A stretch of DNA of 64,000 nt, taken from the NCBI RefSeq assembly GCF_017908035.1, contig NZ_JAEQMU010000002.1:310001-374000 (forward strand), given 5' to 3'. Of the stretch, positions 18,727-28,958 are shown piece after piece (the stretch's first letter is position 1; every line of letters begins with the position of its first letter). Below the pieces are notes generated by a model. That model searched no databases. It was not told the origin of the DNA and was given only the letters and a program-made list of their open reading frames with translations. A program made the translations under genes and the position numbers. The DNA is from Sphingobacterium tabacisoli. Lineage in GTDB: Bacteria; Bacteroidota; Bacteroidia; Sphingobacteriales; Sphingobacteriaceae.

Positions 18727-21291
18727 TTATTCTGTTTCGTCAGTTGCTGAATCTTCAGCATCTTTAGTTTCAGAAGTCGCATCAGCATCTACGTCTGACT
18801 CTTCACCTTCTTCTTCCTCCTCTTCTCTTGCGACTTTTGTAATTGATGCTATTTCGTCTGTCTCTTTCAATGTTATTAGGCGAACCCCTTGTGTCGCACG
18901 GCCCATAACACGAAGCGAGTCTACTCCGATACGGATTACGATACCTGACTTATTAATAATCATTAAATCGTCATTGTCCGTAACACCTTTAATAGCGACA
19001 AGCTCTCCGGTTTTCTCGGTAACGTTGATTGTTTTGACTCCTTTACCACCACGGTTGGTGATACGGTAGTCTTCAATATCTGTACGCTTACCATAACCTT
19101 TTTCTGATACAACAAGCACGCTAAGTTCTGAATTGTCCACACTAATCATGCCAACAACTTCGTCTGTCGTCGTGTCAAGTGTTATACCACGTACACCAGT
19201 AGCAGTACGACCCATCGGACGAACCGTAGATTCGTTGAAGCGAATAGCACGGCCTGAGCGTAGCGCCATTACAATCTCGCTAGATCCACTTGTCAGACAT
19301 GCTTCGATCAATTGGTCTCCTTCGTTAATATTGATGGCATTAATTCCATTCGCACGAGGACGTGAGTAAGCCTCTAGAGATGTCTTCTTGATGGTACCTT
19401 GTTTAGTACACATAATAATGAAGTTGTTCTCTAGGTACTCCTGATCTTTAAGGTTTTTGACTAATATGTACGCTTTTATTTTTTCATCTTTTGGAATATT
19501 GATGATATTCTGTAAAGCTCTACCTCTTGATGTTCTACTGCCTTCAGGAATCTCAAATGCTCTTAGCCAGAAACAACGACCTGTTTCGGTAAATAGGAGC
19601 ATATAGTTGTGTGCGGTAGCGGTGATGATGTGCTCTGTAAAATCTTCATCACGGGTATTGGAACCTATGGCTCCTTTACCACCACGTCCTTGGCGTTTGT
19701 ATTCACTTAAAGGGGTGCGTTTGACATAGCTGTTGTGTGATATGGTGATCACGATTTCTTCATCATCAACAAAGTCTTCCATCGTCATGTCTTCTGCTGA
19801 ATGAACAATGATAGATCTGCGCTCGTCTCCGTATTTTTCTTGGATTTCTAAGAGTTCATCTTTGATGATTTTCATACGAAGACCCTCATCAGCAAGTACT
19901 TCTTTCAAGTATTCGATTGTCTTCATCAATTCTGCATACTCTTCTTTGATTTTATCACGTTCTAGTCCTGTAAGACGACGTAACGTCATATCGAGAATTG
20001 CACGAGCCTGTATGTCAGATAGGCCAAATCTTTCCATTAATCCTACTCTAGCATCCTCTGGAGTATCTGAGCTACGGATTAATTTGATGACCTCATCCAA
20101 GTGGTCTAATGCAATCAGGTAACCCTCTAGTATATGGGCCCGTTTTTCAGCTTCCGCTAGTTCGAATTTGGTACGACGTACGACGACATCATGACGGTGT
20201 TCTACAAACTCATGAATCATATCTTTCAGATTCATCAACATCGGACGGCCTTTTACAAGGGCGATGTTATTGACTGAAAAAGAGGATTGCAAAGAAGTAT
20301 GTTTGTATAGGTTGTTCAACACCACATTAGCGTTGGCATCACGTTTTATTTCATAGATAATACGCACATCGCGTGTTGATTCATCTCTAATTTCCGAAAT
20401 CCCTTCGATTTTTTTGTCATTGATAAGATCAACCGTACGTTTGATCATATCTGCTTTGTTGACCAAGTAAGGGATTTCAGTAACGATAATAATTTCGCGA
20501 CCTGATTTTGTCGTTTCGATTTCGGCTTTAGCACGCATGACGACACGGCCTCTACCTGTTTCAAACGCTTCACGGACACCATTGAAACCATAAATGATAC
20601 CTCCCGTAGGGAAATCAGGCCCCTTGATGTATTGCATCAATTCTGGGATCTCGATATCTCTGTTATCAATATAGGCAGCGATACCTCCGATTACTTCGGT
20701 CAAATTATGAGGAGCCATATTGGTCGCCATACCTACAGCGATACCAGAAGCACCATTCACAAGTAGGTTAGGTACCCGAGTAGGAAGAACAGAAGGTTCT
20801 TCTAAAGAGTCATCAAAGTTGAGTTGGAAATCTACGGTGTCTTTTTTGATATCTGAAAGCATTTCTTCTGCGATCTTGCGTAACCGAGCCTCGGTATAAC
20901 GCATTGCTGCAGGAGGGTCACCGTCCAGCGAGCCGTAGTTTCCTTGACCATCTACTAATGGATAGCGCATGGACCAACTTTGAGCCATACGTACCATTGC
21001 TTCGTAAACAGAAGAGTCACCATGTGGGTGATATTTACCTAAGACATCCCCAACAATACGAGCTGATTTTTTATAAGGTTTGCCCGAGTTTACTCCGAGC
21101 TCTTCCATACCATATAATACACGTCTATGCACGGGCTTGAAGCCATCTCTTGCATCTGGGAGCGCTCTTGACACGATTACCGACATCGAGTAGTCGATGT
21201 AAGCGGACTTCATCTGGTCTTCGATGTTGATTTTAACTACCCTGTCATGAGCAGGAACTAGATTATTTTCATTTTCTGTTTCTTCAGCCAT
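18727..21291 (-). CDS. gyrA: DNA gyrase subunit A (854 aa)
   Basis: Breakage-reunion subunit of the type II topoisomerase that introduces negative supercoils. The catalytic tyrosine is Tyr132 in [10 protein letters not shown]; the quinolone region reads [10 protein letters not shown] (residues 88-97), keeping the key serine and having Glu where E. coli has Asp87. The GyrA box QGRGGKG marks the DNA-wrapping C-terminal domain, which distinguishes it from ParC. The protein ends in a strongly acidic tail of about 40 residues rich in Glu, Asp, Ser and Thr, as acidic GyrA tails in other bacteria tune supercoiling. Two TPR genes follow closely. Confidence 0.97.
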   Translation of the reverse strand: MAEETENENNLVPAHDRVVKINIEDQMKSAYIDYSMSVIVSRALPDARDGFKPVHRRVLYGMEELGVNSGKPYKKSARIVGDVLGKYHPHGDSSVYEAMVRMAQSWSMRYPLVDGQGNYGSLDGDPPAAMRYTEARLRKIAEEMLSDIKKDTVDFQLNFDDSLEEPSVLPTRVPNLLVNGASGIAVGMATNMAPHNLTEVIGGIAAYIDNRDIEIPELMQYIKGPDFPTGGIIYGFNGVREAFETGRGRVVMRAKAEIETTKSGREIIIVTEIPYLVNKADMIKRTVDLINDKKIEGISEIRDESTRDVRIIYEIKRDANANVVLNNLYKHTSLQSSFSVNNIALVKGRPMLMNLKDMIHEFVEHRHDVVVRRTKFELAEAEKRAHILEGYLIALDHLDEVIKLIRSSDTPEDARVGLMERFGLSDIQARAILDMTLRRLTGLERDKIKEEYAELMKTIEYLKEVLADEGLRMKIIKDELLEIQEKYGDERRSIIVHSAEDMTMEDFVDDEEIVITISHNSYVKRTPLSEYKRQGRGGKGAIGSNTRDEDFTEHIITATAHNYMLLFTETGRCFWLRAFEIPEGSRTSRGRALQNIINIPKDEKIKAYILVKNLKDQEYLENNFIIMCTKQGTIKKTSLEAYSRPRANGINAININEGDQLIEACLTSGSSEIVMALRSGRAIRFNESTVRPMGRTATGVRGITLDTTTDEVVGMISVDNSELSVLVVSEKGYGKRTDIEDYRITNRGGKGVKTINVTEKTGELVAIKGVTDNDDLMIINKSGIVIRIGVDSLRVMGRATQGVRLITLKETDEIASITKVAREEEEEEGEESDVDADATSETKDAEDSATDETE

Positions 21292-21347
21292 ATTTACCTG
21301 GTTTCTGTAAAACTAATAAAGTGCCATTGAATAAGGCACTACGCATG

Positions 21348-21355
21348 CGAAGATA
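21348..21355 (-). promoter_or_regulatory. Candidate gyrA -7 element (TATCTTCG)
   Basis: One mismatch to TAnnTTTG on the minus strand, 56 nt upstream of the gyrA ATG. The leader would contain the GTGCC/GGCAC hairpin at 21321-21339. Confidence 0.4.
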
Positions 21356-21736
21356 CGATTTTTTTTTCTGAAAATGTCTGTTTTTAATGGACATCAAGAA
21401 CTTTCATGTCTGTCGTTGATCCAAAAGAATCATAAAAGTTTTTTCTGAAATTTTAGGGTCCGAAAGGACTTTAGAACTTTTAAAGCGAATAAAAATAACG
21501 AATGACTGTGATCACTGATTTGATTCTCGAGTTTTAGTGTAGGTCTAAGAATTTAAAACAAAATAGGTAGGCCTGGAGGGATGTTAGCGCTTCTGTTTTC
21601 TGATTTAAAGACTTGTAATGCATCTTTTTATCCTTATTGTGTGTTTTTTGTAGAGAAATTTTATTAAATCGCTTGATTGGTTGAGTATTTGGTAATAATT
21701 AATTGTTTGTGTTATTATTAATATAAAAAAACTTGT

Positions 21737-21744
21737 TACATTTG
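21737..21744 (+). promoter_or_regulatory. serC -7 element TACATTTG
   Basis: Exact TAnnTTTG match about 34 nt before the serC ATG. A TTTG lies 27 nt upstream, longer than the usual 19-21 nt spacer, so the -33 element is uncertain. Confidence 0.5.
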
Positions 21745-21778
21745 TTCATAATTTCACTTATTACACACAAACAACGAG

Positions 21779-22846
21779 ATGAAACATAATTTTGGTGCTG
21801 GTCCTTGTATCCTGCCACAGGAAGTTTTTAAAGAAGCCTCTGAGGCTGTATTAGATTTCAATAATACGGGTTTATCTATCTTAGAGATTTCTCACCGATC
21901 AAAGGAATTTGAAGCAGTAATTGTAGAGGCAGAGCGTTTGGTGCGCGAATTGCTGAATGTGCCACTGAATTACTCTATTTTATTCCTTCAAGGTGGGGCG
22001 AGTCAGCAATTTGCGATGTTGCCAATGAATTTACTGCCTGAAGGCGGAAAAGCAGCGTATCTAGATACGGGAGTATGGGCTTCAAAGGCGGCGAAAGAAG
22101 CTAAGAATATAGGCTCTGTAGAGATTATCGCATCCTCTAGCGATAAGAACTATAACTACATTCCCAAAGGGTATTCTATTCCTTTGGATGCCGCTTATTT
22201 TCACTATACGTCAAACAATACAATCTATGGGACGGAGGTTTTTGATGTTCCTGTAACGACTGTTCCTATCGCGGTGGATATGTCGTCGGATATTTTCAGT
22301 AGAGATATTGATATTCGTGATTTTGATTTGATCTACGCCGGAGCTCAAAAAAATATGGGACCAGCGGGATTGACATTGGTTATCGTAAAAGACGAGATTT
22401 TAGGAAAGACAGGACGTACGATACCTACTATTTTTGATTATCAGCCTCATATTAAAGCAGGATCAATGTACAATACACCTGCTGTATTCTCTATTTATGT
22501 GGCTATGCTTAATCTTCGCTGGTTGAAGGCTAAAGGTGGCGTAGCGGTTATCGAGCAGGAAAATATCATCAAGGCGCGTACGCTGTATGATGAGATTGAT
22601 CGAAATCCATTCTTCAAAGGAACTGCTGAGCTAGAAGATCGCTCACGGATGAACGTGACTTTTGTAATGGATTCTCCAGAGTTGGAAGCAGAGTTTTTAG
22701 CTTTGGCTAAAGAACGGGATTTGATAGGTATTAAAGGGTACCGTTCGGTGGGCGGATTCAGAGCTTCTATCTATAATGCATTGAGCATAACTTCGATCAA
22801 TGCGTTGGTGGATGCGATGCGCGAATTTGAGGATAAACATAAATAA
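21779..22846 (+). CDS. serC: Phosphoserine aminotransferase (355 aa)
   Basis: Converts 3-phosphohydroxypyruvate and glutamate to phosphoserine; also used in PLP synthesis in some bacteria. The N-terminal NFGAGPCILPQEV, SILEISHRSKEF and FLQGGASQQFAMLPMNLL are SerC hallmarks; the PLP lysine is in AGAQKNMGPAGLT (about residue 191). Length is normal. serA follows 121 nt downstream on the same strand, so the first two steps of serine synthesis lie together. The phosphoserine phosphatase is not in the window. Confidence 0.96.
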   Translation: MKHNFGAGPCILPQEVFKEASEAVLDFNNTGLSILEISHRSKEFEAVIVEAERLVRELLNVPLNYSILFLQGGASQQFAMLPMNLLPEGGKAAYLDTGVWASKAAKEAKNIGSVEIIASSSDKNYNYIPKGYSIPLDAAYFHYTSNNTIYGTEVFDVPVTTVPIAVDMSSDIFSRDIDIRDFDLIYAGAQKNMGPAGLTLVIVKDEILGKTGRTIPTIFDYQPHIKAGSMYNTPAVFSIYVAMLNLRWLKAKGGVAVIEQENIIKARTLYDEIDRNPFFKGTAELEDRSRMNVTFVMDSPELEAEFLALAKERDLIGIKGYRSVGGFRASIYNALSITSINALVDAMREFEDKHK

Positions 22847-22967
22847 CGGGTAGTGATGACGTTATCGAGTTCTCTGGTTAAAAAGCTGAAAGGTTAAAAG
22901 TGAACGACTGAACAGGTTAACAAGATCAAAGAATAACTCGATAGCAAGATCACAAAAAAAGTAAATA

Positions 22968-23915
22968 ATGAAGATTTTGGCAAATGATGGGATAGATCCC
23001 ATTGGCAAGAAGATATTAGAAGATGCAGGATTTGTAGTTGATACGGAACATATCCCGCAAGAGGAGTTGATTAATAAACTTAACGGCTATGATGCGGTTA
23101 CGGTGCGCAGTGCTACAAAATTAAGGCAGGAACTCCTTGACGCTTGTCCGAACATTAAAGTGATCGGTAGAGGAGGAGTTGGGATGGATAATATTGATGT
23201 CGACTACGCACGCTCGAAGGGAATTACTGTAGTAAATACGCCAGCAGCTTCGTCGCACTCTGTCGCGGAGTTGGTTTTTGCCCATCTACTGAACGGAGTT
23301 CGTTTTCTGTTCGACTCGAACCGGAAGATGCCTGTCGAAGGAGCTACCAATTTTGGAGGGTTAAAAAAAGCTTACGCAGCGGGAACAGAGTTGAAAGGCA
23401 AAACTCTTGGTGTCGTTGGTTTTGGCCGTATTGGAAGGGCTACTGCGCAGATTGCGTTGGGATTGGGGATGGATGTGGTTTATTATGATTTATTCCAGGG
23501 GCCTTTGTCTTTGAAGTTGAGCCTGTCTGGAGGAGTAGAGGTGGATTTGACCGTACGTCAGGTTGAATTGGATGAACTGTTTAAAGTGTCTGATTTTATT
23601 TCGTTGCACGTCCCATTTTTGGATAAACCGGTAATTGGTAAAGAAGAGTTTGCTTTGCTAAAAGACGGTGTTGGCTTGGTTAATGCATCCCGTGGAGGTG
23701 TTATTGACGAATTGGAGCTCATAGAGGCCCTGAATTCGGGTAAAGTAGCATTTGCTGGATTAGATGTTTTTGAAAGCGAGCCAACTCCACGTGGAGCATT
23801 GTTAACACATCCTAAAGTGTCACTGACTCCACATATCGGTGCCGCGACGAATGAGGCTCAGGAACGTATAGGCGAGGAGCTCGCGTTATTATTGATCGAA
23901 AGTCTGAAGAAGTAA
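22968..23915 (+). CDS. serA: D-3-phosphoglycerate dehydrogenase, short form (315 aa)
   Basis: NAD-dependent oxidation of 3-phosphoglycerate, first step of serine synthesis. The D-2-hydroxyacid dehydrogenase fold is clear: GRGGVGMDNID with the substrate arginine, the Rossmann GVVGFGRIGRATAQ (near residue 146), NASRGGVIDE and the catalytic histidine in PHIGAATNEAQ. It lacks a C-terminal ACT domain, so serine feedback through ACT is not expected. Clustering with serC supports this role over other hydroxyacid dehydrogenases. A strong terminator follows. Confidence 0.92.
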   Translation: MKILANDGIDPIGKKILEDAGFVVDTEHIPQEELINKLNGYDAVTVRSATKLRQELLDACPNIKVIGRGGVGMDNIDVDYARSKGITVVNTPAASSHSVAELVFAHLLNGVRFLFDSNRKMPVEGATNFGGLKKAYAAGTELKGKTLGVVGFGRIGRATAQIALGLGMDVVYYDLFQGPLSLKLSLSGGVEVDLTVRQVELDELFKVSDFISLHVPFLDKPVIGKEEFALLKDGVGLVNASRGGVIDELELIEALNSGKVAFAGLDVFESEPTPRGALLTHPKVSLTPHIGAATNEAQERIGEELALLLIESLKK

Positions 23916-23939
23916 ATCTTCCGCAAAAATATATTTTAA

Positions 23940-23979
23940 GCGGCACACACCTAAGAGGTATCTGTGCCGCATTTTTTTT
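23940..23979 (+). terminator. Intrinsic terminator after serA
   Basis: GCGGCACA (23940-23947) pairs with TGTGCCGC (23963-23970), an inner ACCT/AGGT pair extends the stem, and a run of eight T follows at 23972-23979. Confidence 0.88.
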
Positions 23980-24193
23980 GGACGATATAGTGCAAAAGGG
24001 CAAGAATACAATTTGGGTTGTAATTATGATATTTTCATTTTTTCAATATTAAGAATGAAAAATTCGCATAATATTCGGGGTAATTGGGTATATTCACGCT
24101 CTAAAACAGGATGTTACTGTTTTTGTAAAGATGCGAGGTTCTGTAGAATGAGCCTTTTGAAATATAATATAAAGTTAAAAGTGTAATTACTTC

Positions 24194-25510
24194 ATGAAAA
24201 TTCTAAAATTCGGTGGTACTTCCGTAGGAAGTGCAGCTCGTATCAAAGGGTTGTTGGAAATCGTTGACCCTAACGAGCGTCAAATTGTGGTGTTATCTGC
24301 CGTGTCAGGTACAACTAATGCTTTAGTAGAAATTGGACAAGCTTTCCTTAATAGGGATAAGCAGTCTGCCAAACAACTAATCGAAGCGCACAAAAATAAG
24401 TATGAAGAACTTATTAAGGAGCTCTTTACCACCGAAGAAGGGCTTAAGAAGGGGAAGCAACTTATTGACCATCATTTTCATGTGATAGAATCTTTTGCGA
24501 ATAATGAAGTGTTTACGTCGACAGAAGAAAAAGTGATTTTGGCGCAGGGTGAATTAATGTCTACGGCACTTTGGCATTTCCATCTAGAAGAGATTGGTAT
24601 TCCTTCGGTGTTGCTTCCAGCACTGGATTTTATGAAAATTGATGAGGATAATGAGCCTGTCGTAGATTATATTACACAAAAAATAACTCCATTGTTGGAT
24701 GCACATCCAGCGAATAAATTATTTATTACTCAGGGATTCATCTGTCGAAATTCATTCGGTGAGGTGGATAACTTACGTAGGGGCGGCTCTGATTATACAG
24801 CATCCTTAATCGGTGCGGCGGTACAGGCTGAAGAGATTCAGATCTGGACTGATATTGATGGGATGCACAATAATGATCCACGCATTGTAACGAACACATC
24901 GCCTATTGCGCACCTTTGTTTTGATGAAGCAGCTGAATTAGCGTACTTTGGAGCTAAAATATTGCACCCACAGAGCGTATTTCCTGCACAGCGTTATAAT
25001 GTACCGGTTCGCTTGCTAAATACGATGGATCCTACTGCACATGGAACATTGATATCCAAAGGCGGTTCTGAAAAAGGAGTCATTCGTGCGATCGCCGCGA
25101 AAGACAGTATTACAGCGATACATATACATTCTTCAAGAATGTTGTTGGCTTATGGTTTTTTACGCAAAGTATTTGAGATATTTGAGCGTTACAAGACACC
25201 AATCGATATGATCACTACGTCGGAGGTAGCCGTTTCGTTGACAATTGATGATACGAGCAATCTTTTGGAAATTATTAAGGAAGTAGAGATTTTTGGTAAG
25301 GTCGGTGTTGATGAGGGACAGACTATTGTTTGTGTTGTTGGGGATTTTGGGGCTAATACACACGGCTATGCTGCACGTGTATTGGATGCGGTCAAACATT
25401 TGCCGGTCCGTATGATATCTTATGGAGGTTCGGATTATAATGTCTCGATCCTGTTGGATTCGAAACATAAGATCGAAGCATTACGCTCTTTACATAATAG
25501 GTTGTTTTAA
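24194..25510 (+). CDS. lysC: Aspartate kinase (438 aa)
   Basis: Phosphorylates aspartate, opening the lysine/threonine/methionine/diaminopimelate branch. The N-terminal KILKFGGTSVGSA is the kinase signature; NLRRGGSDYTASL and IWTDIDGMHNNDPRI are catalytic/substrate segments, and two ACT-type regulatory repeats follow from about residue 300 (TAIHIHSS, QTIVCVVGDFG). It is monofunctional, with no homoserine dehydrogenase fused. lysA follows after 23 nt, which points to lysine or diaminopimelate supply. No lysine riboswitch is recognisable in the 278 nt upstream. Confidence 0.95.
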   Translation: MKILKFGGTSVGSAARIKGLLEIVDPNERQIVVLSAVSGTTNALVEIGQAFLNRDKQSAKQLIEAHKNKYEELIKELFTTEEGLKKGKQLIDHHFHVIESFANNEVFTSTEEKVILAQGELMSTALWHFHLEEIGIPSVLLPALDFMKIDEDNEPVVDYITQKITPLLDAHPANKLFITQGFICRNSFGEVDNLRRGGSDYTASLIGAAVQAEEIQIWTDIDGMHNNDPRIVTNTSPIAHLCFDEAAELAYFGAKILHPQSVFPAQRYNVPVRLLNTMDPTAHGTLISKGGSEKGVIRAIAAKDSITAIHIHSSRMLLAYGFLRKVFEIFERYKTPIDMITTSEVAVSLTIDDTSNLLEIIKEVEIFGKVGVDEGQTIVCVVGDFGANTHGYAARVLDAVKHLPVRMISYGGSDYNVSILLDSKHKIEALRSLHNRLF

Positions 25511-25533
25511 ATATTTAGAATAGAATAGAAGGC

Positions 25534-26691
25534 ATGTTTGGAAATAATGAATTATTAAATCTTTTCGCAGGGCAGGAGACACCATTTTATTATTACGATT
25601 TAAAGCTGTTGAAGCAGACGCTACATGAAGCGAAAGTAGCTGCTGACAAACGTGGCTTTCATGTACATTATGCACTGAAAGCGAATTTTAATAGTAGGGT
25701 GCTCGCTGTGATCCAGGCTATGGGATTTGGTGCAGATTGTGTGAGTGGTAATGAAGTGCAAAGATCAATTGATACAGGATTTGCTGCTGATAAAATTACC
25801 TTTGCTGGTGTTGGTAAGTCTGATAAAGAGATTGTGATGGCACTAAAACATCGGATCTTTGCTTTCAATGTAGAGTCTATTCAGGAATTGGAGGTGATCA
25901 ATGAGTTGGCTGGACAACATGGCGAACGTGCTAACGTTTCATTGCGGATAAATCCCAATGTAGATGCTAATACCCATCATTATATCACTACTGGACTTGA
26001 TGAAAATAAGTTTGGTGTTCCGAATTCCGAATTAGAGAAGGCTGCGGCGGTAATCAAGACCTGTGAACACATCGACCTTGTGGGGCTACATTTTCATGTG
26101 GGCTCTCAGATTACGGATCTCAATGTCTTCAAAAGTCTCTGTGTGAAGGTTAATGAATGGAAGCGTTGGTTTGAAGAACGTGGAACCTATATCCGGATAA
26201 TTAATGTTGGTGGTGGGTTAGGCGTGGATTATAATAATCCAGACGGTAATCCAATTGCAGACTTTGAGGCTTATTTTGATGTATTTGATAAGTTTTTGGA
26301 ACGTAATGCCCAACAAGAGGTACACTTTGAGTTAGGACGTGCTTTAGTGGCGCAGTGTGGTACTTTGGTAAGTAAGGTATTGTACACAAAAAGCGGAGCA
26401 AAGAAAAACTTTTTGATTCTTGATGCGGGAATGACCGAGCTGATGCGTCCAGCATTGTATCAAGCGTACCATAAGATAGAGCGAGTAGGGGAGAGTACTT
26501 CGGAAAAGCAACTCAGTTATGATGTTGTGGGGCCAATTTGTGAAAGCTCGGATAGTTTTGGTAAAGAAGTCTCGCTACCAGTAAGTAAGCGTGGTGATCT
26601 GATTGCAATACGAACTGCGGGAGCCTACGGTGAAGTAATGGCTTCAAATTATAATCTGAGAGACGAAATACGCTATTTGTATTCTGAATAG
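25534..26691 (+). CDS. lysA: Diaminopimelate decarboxylase (385 aa)
   Basis: Last step of lysine synthesis, meso-diaminopimelate to lysine. Fold-type III PLP enzyme: the lysine is in HYALKANFNSRVL (about residue 51), HFHVGSQI and NVGGGLGVDY bind the phosphate, and GPICESSDSFG contains the active-site cysteine contributed across the dimer. Length is slightly short for the family but complete. It is in an operon with lysC and ends at a strong terminator. Confidence 0.95.
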   Translation: MFGNNELLNLFAGQETPFYYYDLKLLKQTLHEAKVAADKRGFHVHYALKANFNSRVLAVIQAMGFGADCVSGNEVQRSIDTGFAADKITFAGVGKSDKEIVMALKHRIFAFNVESIQELEVINELAGQHGERANVSLRINPNVDANTHHYITTGLDENKFGVPNSELEKAAAVIKTCEHIDLVGLHFHVGSQITDLNVFKSLCVKVNEWKRWFEERGTYIRIINVGGGLGVDYNNPDGNPIADFEAYFDVFDKFLERNAQQEVHFELGRALVAQCGTLVSKVLYTKSGAKKNFLILDAGMTELMRPALYQAYHKIERVGESTSEKQLSYDVVGPICESSDSFGKEVSLPVSKRGDLIAIRTAGAYGEVMASNYNLRDEIRYLYSE

Positions 26692-26706
26692 ACTATATAT
26701 TTTTTT

Positions 26707-26745
26707 AAAAAAGCCTCATTAGTATTATTAATGAGGCTTTTTTTT
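26707..26745 (+). terminator. Intrinsic terminator after lysA
   Basis: AAAAAAGCCTCATTA pairs with TAATGAGGCTTTTTT across a 7-nt loop, ending in eight T residues. Confidence 0.9.
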
Positions 26746-26953
26746 AAACTGGATATTTTCTTTGTTTTAGTGTATCGAAATGTTTTTTTTGTTCGTTAGA
26801 TATCTAGTGTATAAAATGAATATGTCTTGTCATAATAAAAGATAAAAGTGGAATTATCTAAACAAAAGATAAGTTCCAATTGTATGTTAAAAGGGGGAGA
26901 AATGTACAATTAGGATTAAGAAGAATTAGAGTGAACAAACAATAAATAAAAGC

Positions 26954-27424
26954 ATGAAAAAAATATCATCAGTATTAGTATTGGCATTAGCCTTATTTGC
27001 AAGTTGTGCGAATCCATCTAAAGTAAAAGAGTCAGAGAAGCAAACGCAGACCCAAGATGAAACTAAAACCGTATCGGTAGAATTCGTAGGCGATATGGCG
27101 ATCAAAAAAACAGAAGGTAAAGTAGCTCTTTATGCAGTAGCGGAAAATATAGCTGATGTTCCAGCGACATTAATCATGGAAGAAAAAATTGATCAGTCGA
27201 AGTTGCCATTTACGGTTACCTTTAAACTCCCTACTAATCATGAAAAACTTATAAAACCTGCTGTCAGAGAAGGTGATCCAATTAAGTATTATGTTTCCCT
27301 TGATTGGGATTCTAATGGCGATGGTCAGTCTGGTGCCGGAGATATAGCAATTGATTATGATAAAAAATTTCCTAATGTGGTGATCGGAGAGACTACACAG
27401 GTTTTTGTCCGCGAATCAAAATAG
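26954..27424 (+). CDS. Putative lipoprotein with YbaY-like domain (156 aa)
   Basis: A lipoprotein signal peptide ends with the lipobox ALFASC (Cys19). After a charged linker, the domain carries KVALYAVAENIADVPATLI and KLPFTVTFKLP, the pattern of small beta-sandwich lipoproteins of the YbaY/YscW type; a DWDSNGDGQSGAGD segment resembles a calcium-binding loop. The location would be the periplasmic face of the inner membrane or the outer membrane. Function unknown; the family link is by pattern only. A terminator follows at 27479. Confidence 0.7.
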   Translation: MKKISSVLVLALALFASCANPSKVKESEKQTQTQDETKTVSVEFVGDMAIKKTEGKVALYAVAENIADVPATLIMEEKIDQSKLPFTVTFKLPTNHEKLIKPAVREGDPIKYYVSLDWDSNGDGQSGAGDIAIDYDKKFPNVVIGETTQVFVRESK

Positions 27425-27478
27425 GATAAGAGGTAGCGCTTAATAAAGCTAAGTGCACTGAAACATATAGAATGTCAG

Positions 27479-27528
27479 AAGAAGAAATGTACTATGTAGC
27501 TATGCAGGTATGTTTCTTCTTTTTTTTA
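27479..27528 (+). terminator. Intrinsic terminator after the lipoprotein gene
   Basis: AAGAAGAAA (27479-27487) pairs with TTTCTTCTT (27513-27521) and a T-run continues to 27528. The loop is about 25 nt. Confidence 0.65.
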
Positions 27529-27573
27529 CCTAAATATGAGTAGTAAGGCAGAGGATACCATAATGAAGTTGCG

Positions 27574-27581
27574 TAACTTTG
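27574..27581 (+). promoter_or_regulatory. -7 element TAACTTTG upstream of the 88-aa gene
   Basis: Exact TAnnTTTG match 37 nt before the ATG at 27619; no clear -33 element. Confidence 0.4.
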
Positions 27582-27618
27582 AAAGCAGATTAATTATCCT
27601 TCATAAATTTATATACAT

Positions 27619-27885
27619 ATGCATACAAGAGAACTCAAAGTTTCAATAAAAGTTAGTGTCCCCAAGAGTGTAATAGATAATACCGACGGGCCTTATTTTT
27701 ATAATATTGGATTTGAAAAAGAGGAATTTGTAGCAAAGAATGAAGTTGAAAATGGTATTGAAGCTTGGTTTGAAGGGTTTGAATTGATTACTAGAGCTGA
27801 CGAAGTGGCTAGTGATGCGCCTGGCGATGAGATAGTGACGGCGAAGCTACATTATACCGTTCTGGTGGAAGGAAAATCGAAGTAG
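27619..27885 (+). CDS. Small hypothetical protein (88 aa)
   Basis: I do not recognise it. It is soluble, acidic overall, has no signal peptide, and alternates hydrophobic and charged residues (ELKVSIKVSVP, AKLHYTVLVEG), which suggests an all-beta or ferredoxin-like fold. A -7 promoter element precedes it and a terminator separates it from the lipoprotein gene, so it appears to be its own unit. It is real as judged by a clean ATG, a candidate promoter and no better frame on either strand. Confidence 0.6.
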   Translation: MHTRELKVSIKVSVPKSVIDNTDGPYFYNIGFEKEEFVAKNEVENGIEAWFEGFELITRADEVASDAPGDEIVTAKLHYTVLVEGKSK

Positions 27886-27954
27886 TAACACACGGCTGGT
27901 CTGGACTATGTTTTTTTTGTGAAACTGTCGTAGAATGGTATTTGATTTGAAGTT

Positions 27955-27962
27955 TACCTTTG
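27955..27962 (+). promoter_or_regulatory. -7 element TACCTTTG upstream of the YggS-type gene
   Basis: Exact TAnnTTTG match, 64 nt before the ATG at 28027. TTTG copies nearby are at wrong spacing for a -33. Confidence 0.4.
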
Positions 27963-28026
27963 TGTCATAGTGTAGGATGGAAATGAGAAGGAGCGGTTGG
28001 AATCCTAGTTTTTAATTTTTGTGTAG

Positions 28027-28758
28027 ATGAGTGATATAATCAATAATCTAAATATTATACTTCGTAGGATGGAGGTAGCATGTAGAGACAGTGGACGCGA
28101 TCCTAACGAGGTGAAATTGCTTTTAGCAACGAAAACAGTGCCAGCTGACCGTATTAAGGTAGCCCTAGAAGCTGGACAGACACTGATCGCGGAAAACAAA
28201 GTTCAGGAAATAAAAGAAAAATATGAGTCATTGCAATTGGTACCTCATACCAGCCATTTTATCGGACATCTACAGTCGAATAAGATAAAGGATATCTTGA
28301 AATATAATATCACTTGTATACAGTCTCTGGACCGATTGGATGTGGCAGAAAAACTTCAGCAAAGGTTGGAGTATGAAAATCGGAAAATCGAGGTACTGAT
28401 ACAGGTGAATACTTCTGGCGAACAAAGTAAGTTCGGAACGCACCCTGACCAAGCAGTCAATCTGGTACGGGAAGTTGCCCAATTTAAAAATATTGAAATC
28501 AAAGGTTTGATGACGATTGGTTTGTTTAGTGCAGAAACAGAAAAGGTAAGACCCTGCTTTCAATTGCTGAAAAGTATACAACAGGAAGTATTAGCGCAGA
28601 ATATAGCAGGCGTGTCTATGCAAGAGTTATCTATGGGAATGAGTGGGGATTTGGAAACTGCGATTCAAGAAGGAGCTACAATTGTACGGGTAGGGACTGC
28701 CATCTTTGGGCAACGTATTTATGCGGATAGCTACTACTGGGACGAGACAAAGGCCTAA
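28027..28758 (+). CDS. YggS/PLPBP-family pyridoxal-phosphate homeostasis protein (243 aa)
   Basis: PLP-binding protein with a single alanine-racemase-like barrel; it buffers PLP and influences amino- and keto-acid pools rather than catalysing a known reaction. The PLP lysine is in LLLATKTVPADRI (about residue 37); IAENKVQEIKEKY, HFIGHLQSNKIK, LIQVNTSGEQSKFG and LSMGMSGDLETAI follow in family order. Length is normal. It is monocistronic here, with a small convergent gene after it. Confidence 0.93.
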   Translation: MSDIINNLNIILRRMEVACRDSGRDPNEVKLLLATKTVPADRIKVALEAGQTLIAENKVQEIKEKYESLQLVPHTSHFIGHLQSNKIKDILKYNITCIQSLDRLDVAEKLQQRLEYENRKIEVLIQVNTSGEQSKFGTHPDQAVNLVREVAQFKNIEIKGLMTIGLFSAETEKVRPCFQLLKSIQQEVLAQNIAGVSMQELSMGMSGDLETAIQEGATIVRVGTAIFGQRIYADSYYWDETKA

Positions 28759-28772
28759 TTACAGCTGTATCT

Positions 28773-28958
28773 TTAGGACTTTTCAATCTGTTGCCTTTTC
28801 TTTGAAATTAAAATGACCGCCCAGAAAAGAAGAAGTGTCACTATGGTCGCTATCAAGCTTGTCGTAAAGATCGCATTGATGTTTACTCCAGGATTTACTA
28901 TAAATAGCGAAGAAAAAGCAACTATAAAATAAAGTATACCAGATAGAACGGTTTTCAT
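28773..28958 (-). CDS. Very small membrane protein (61 aa)
   Basis: Two hydrophobic helices (residues 4-21 and 30-51) and a basic tail KKRQQIEKS; the loop is short and Asn-rich. No family is recognised. The composition (two clean membrane spans with a positive C-terminus) argues for a real gene rather than a chance frame, but it lacks supporting neighbours and has no clear promoter. Confidence 0.45.
   Translation of the reverse strand: MKTVLSGILYFIVAFSSLFIVNPGVNINAIFTTSLIATIVTLLLFWAVILISKKRQQIEKS

Larger units (their letters stand above)
21292..21778. other. 487-nt divergent intergenic region between gyrA and serC
   Basis: No gene is seen. It holds a GTGCC/GGCAC hairpin (21321-21339) and a -7-like TATCTTCG on the minus strand (21348-21355), both in the presumed gyrA leader. 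A nested stem is made of AAAAGTT (21434-21440) and AACTTTT (21475-21481) around a GTCC-GAAA-GGAC tetraloop hairpin (21458-21469). The serC promoter is at the far end. The middle, about 21485-21700, shows nothing I can name. Confidence 0.6.

Noticed and set aside
23980..24193. Lysine riboswitch before lysC
   Set aside because: No recognisable lysine-aptamer motifs; the stretch is AT-rich without strong stems.
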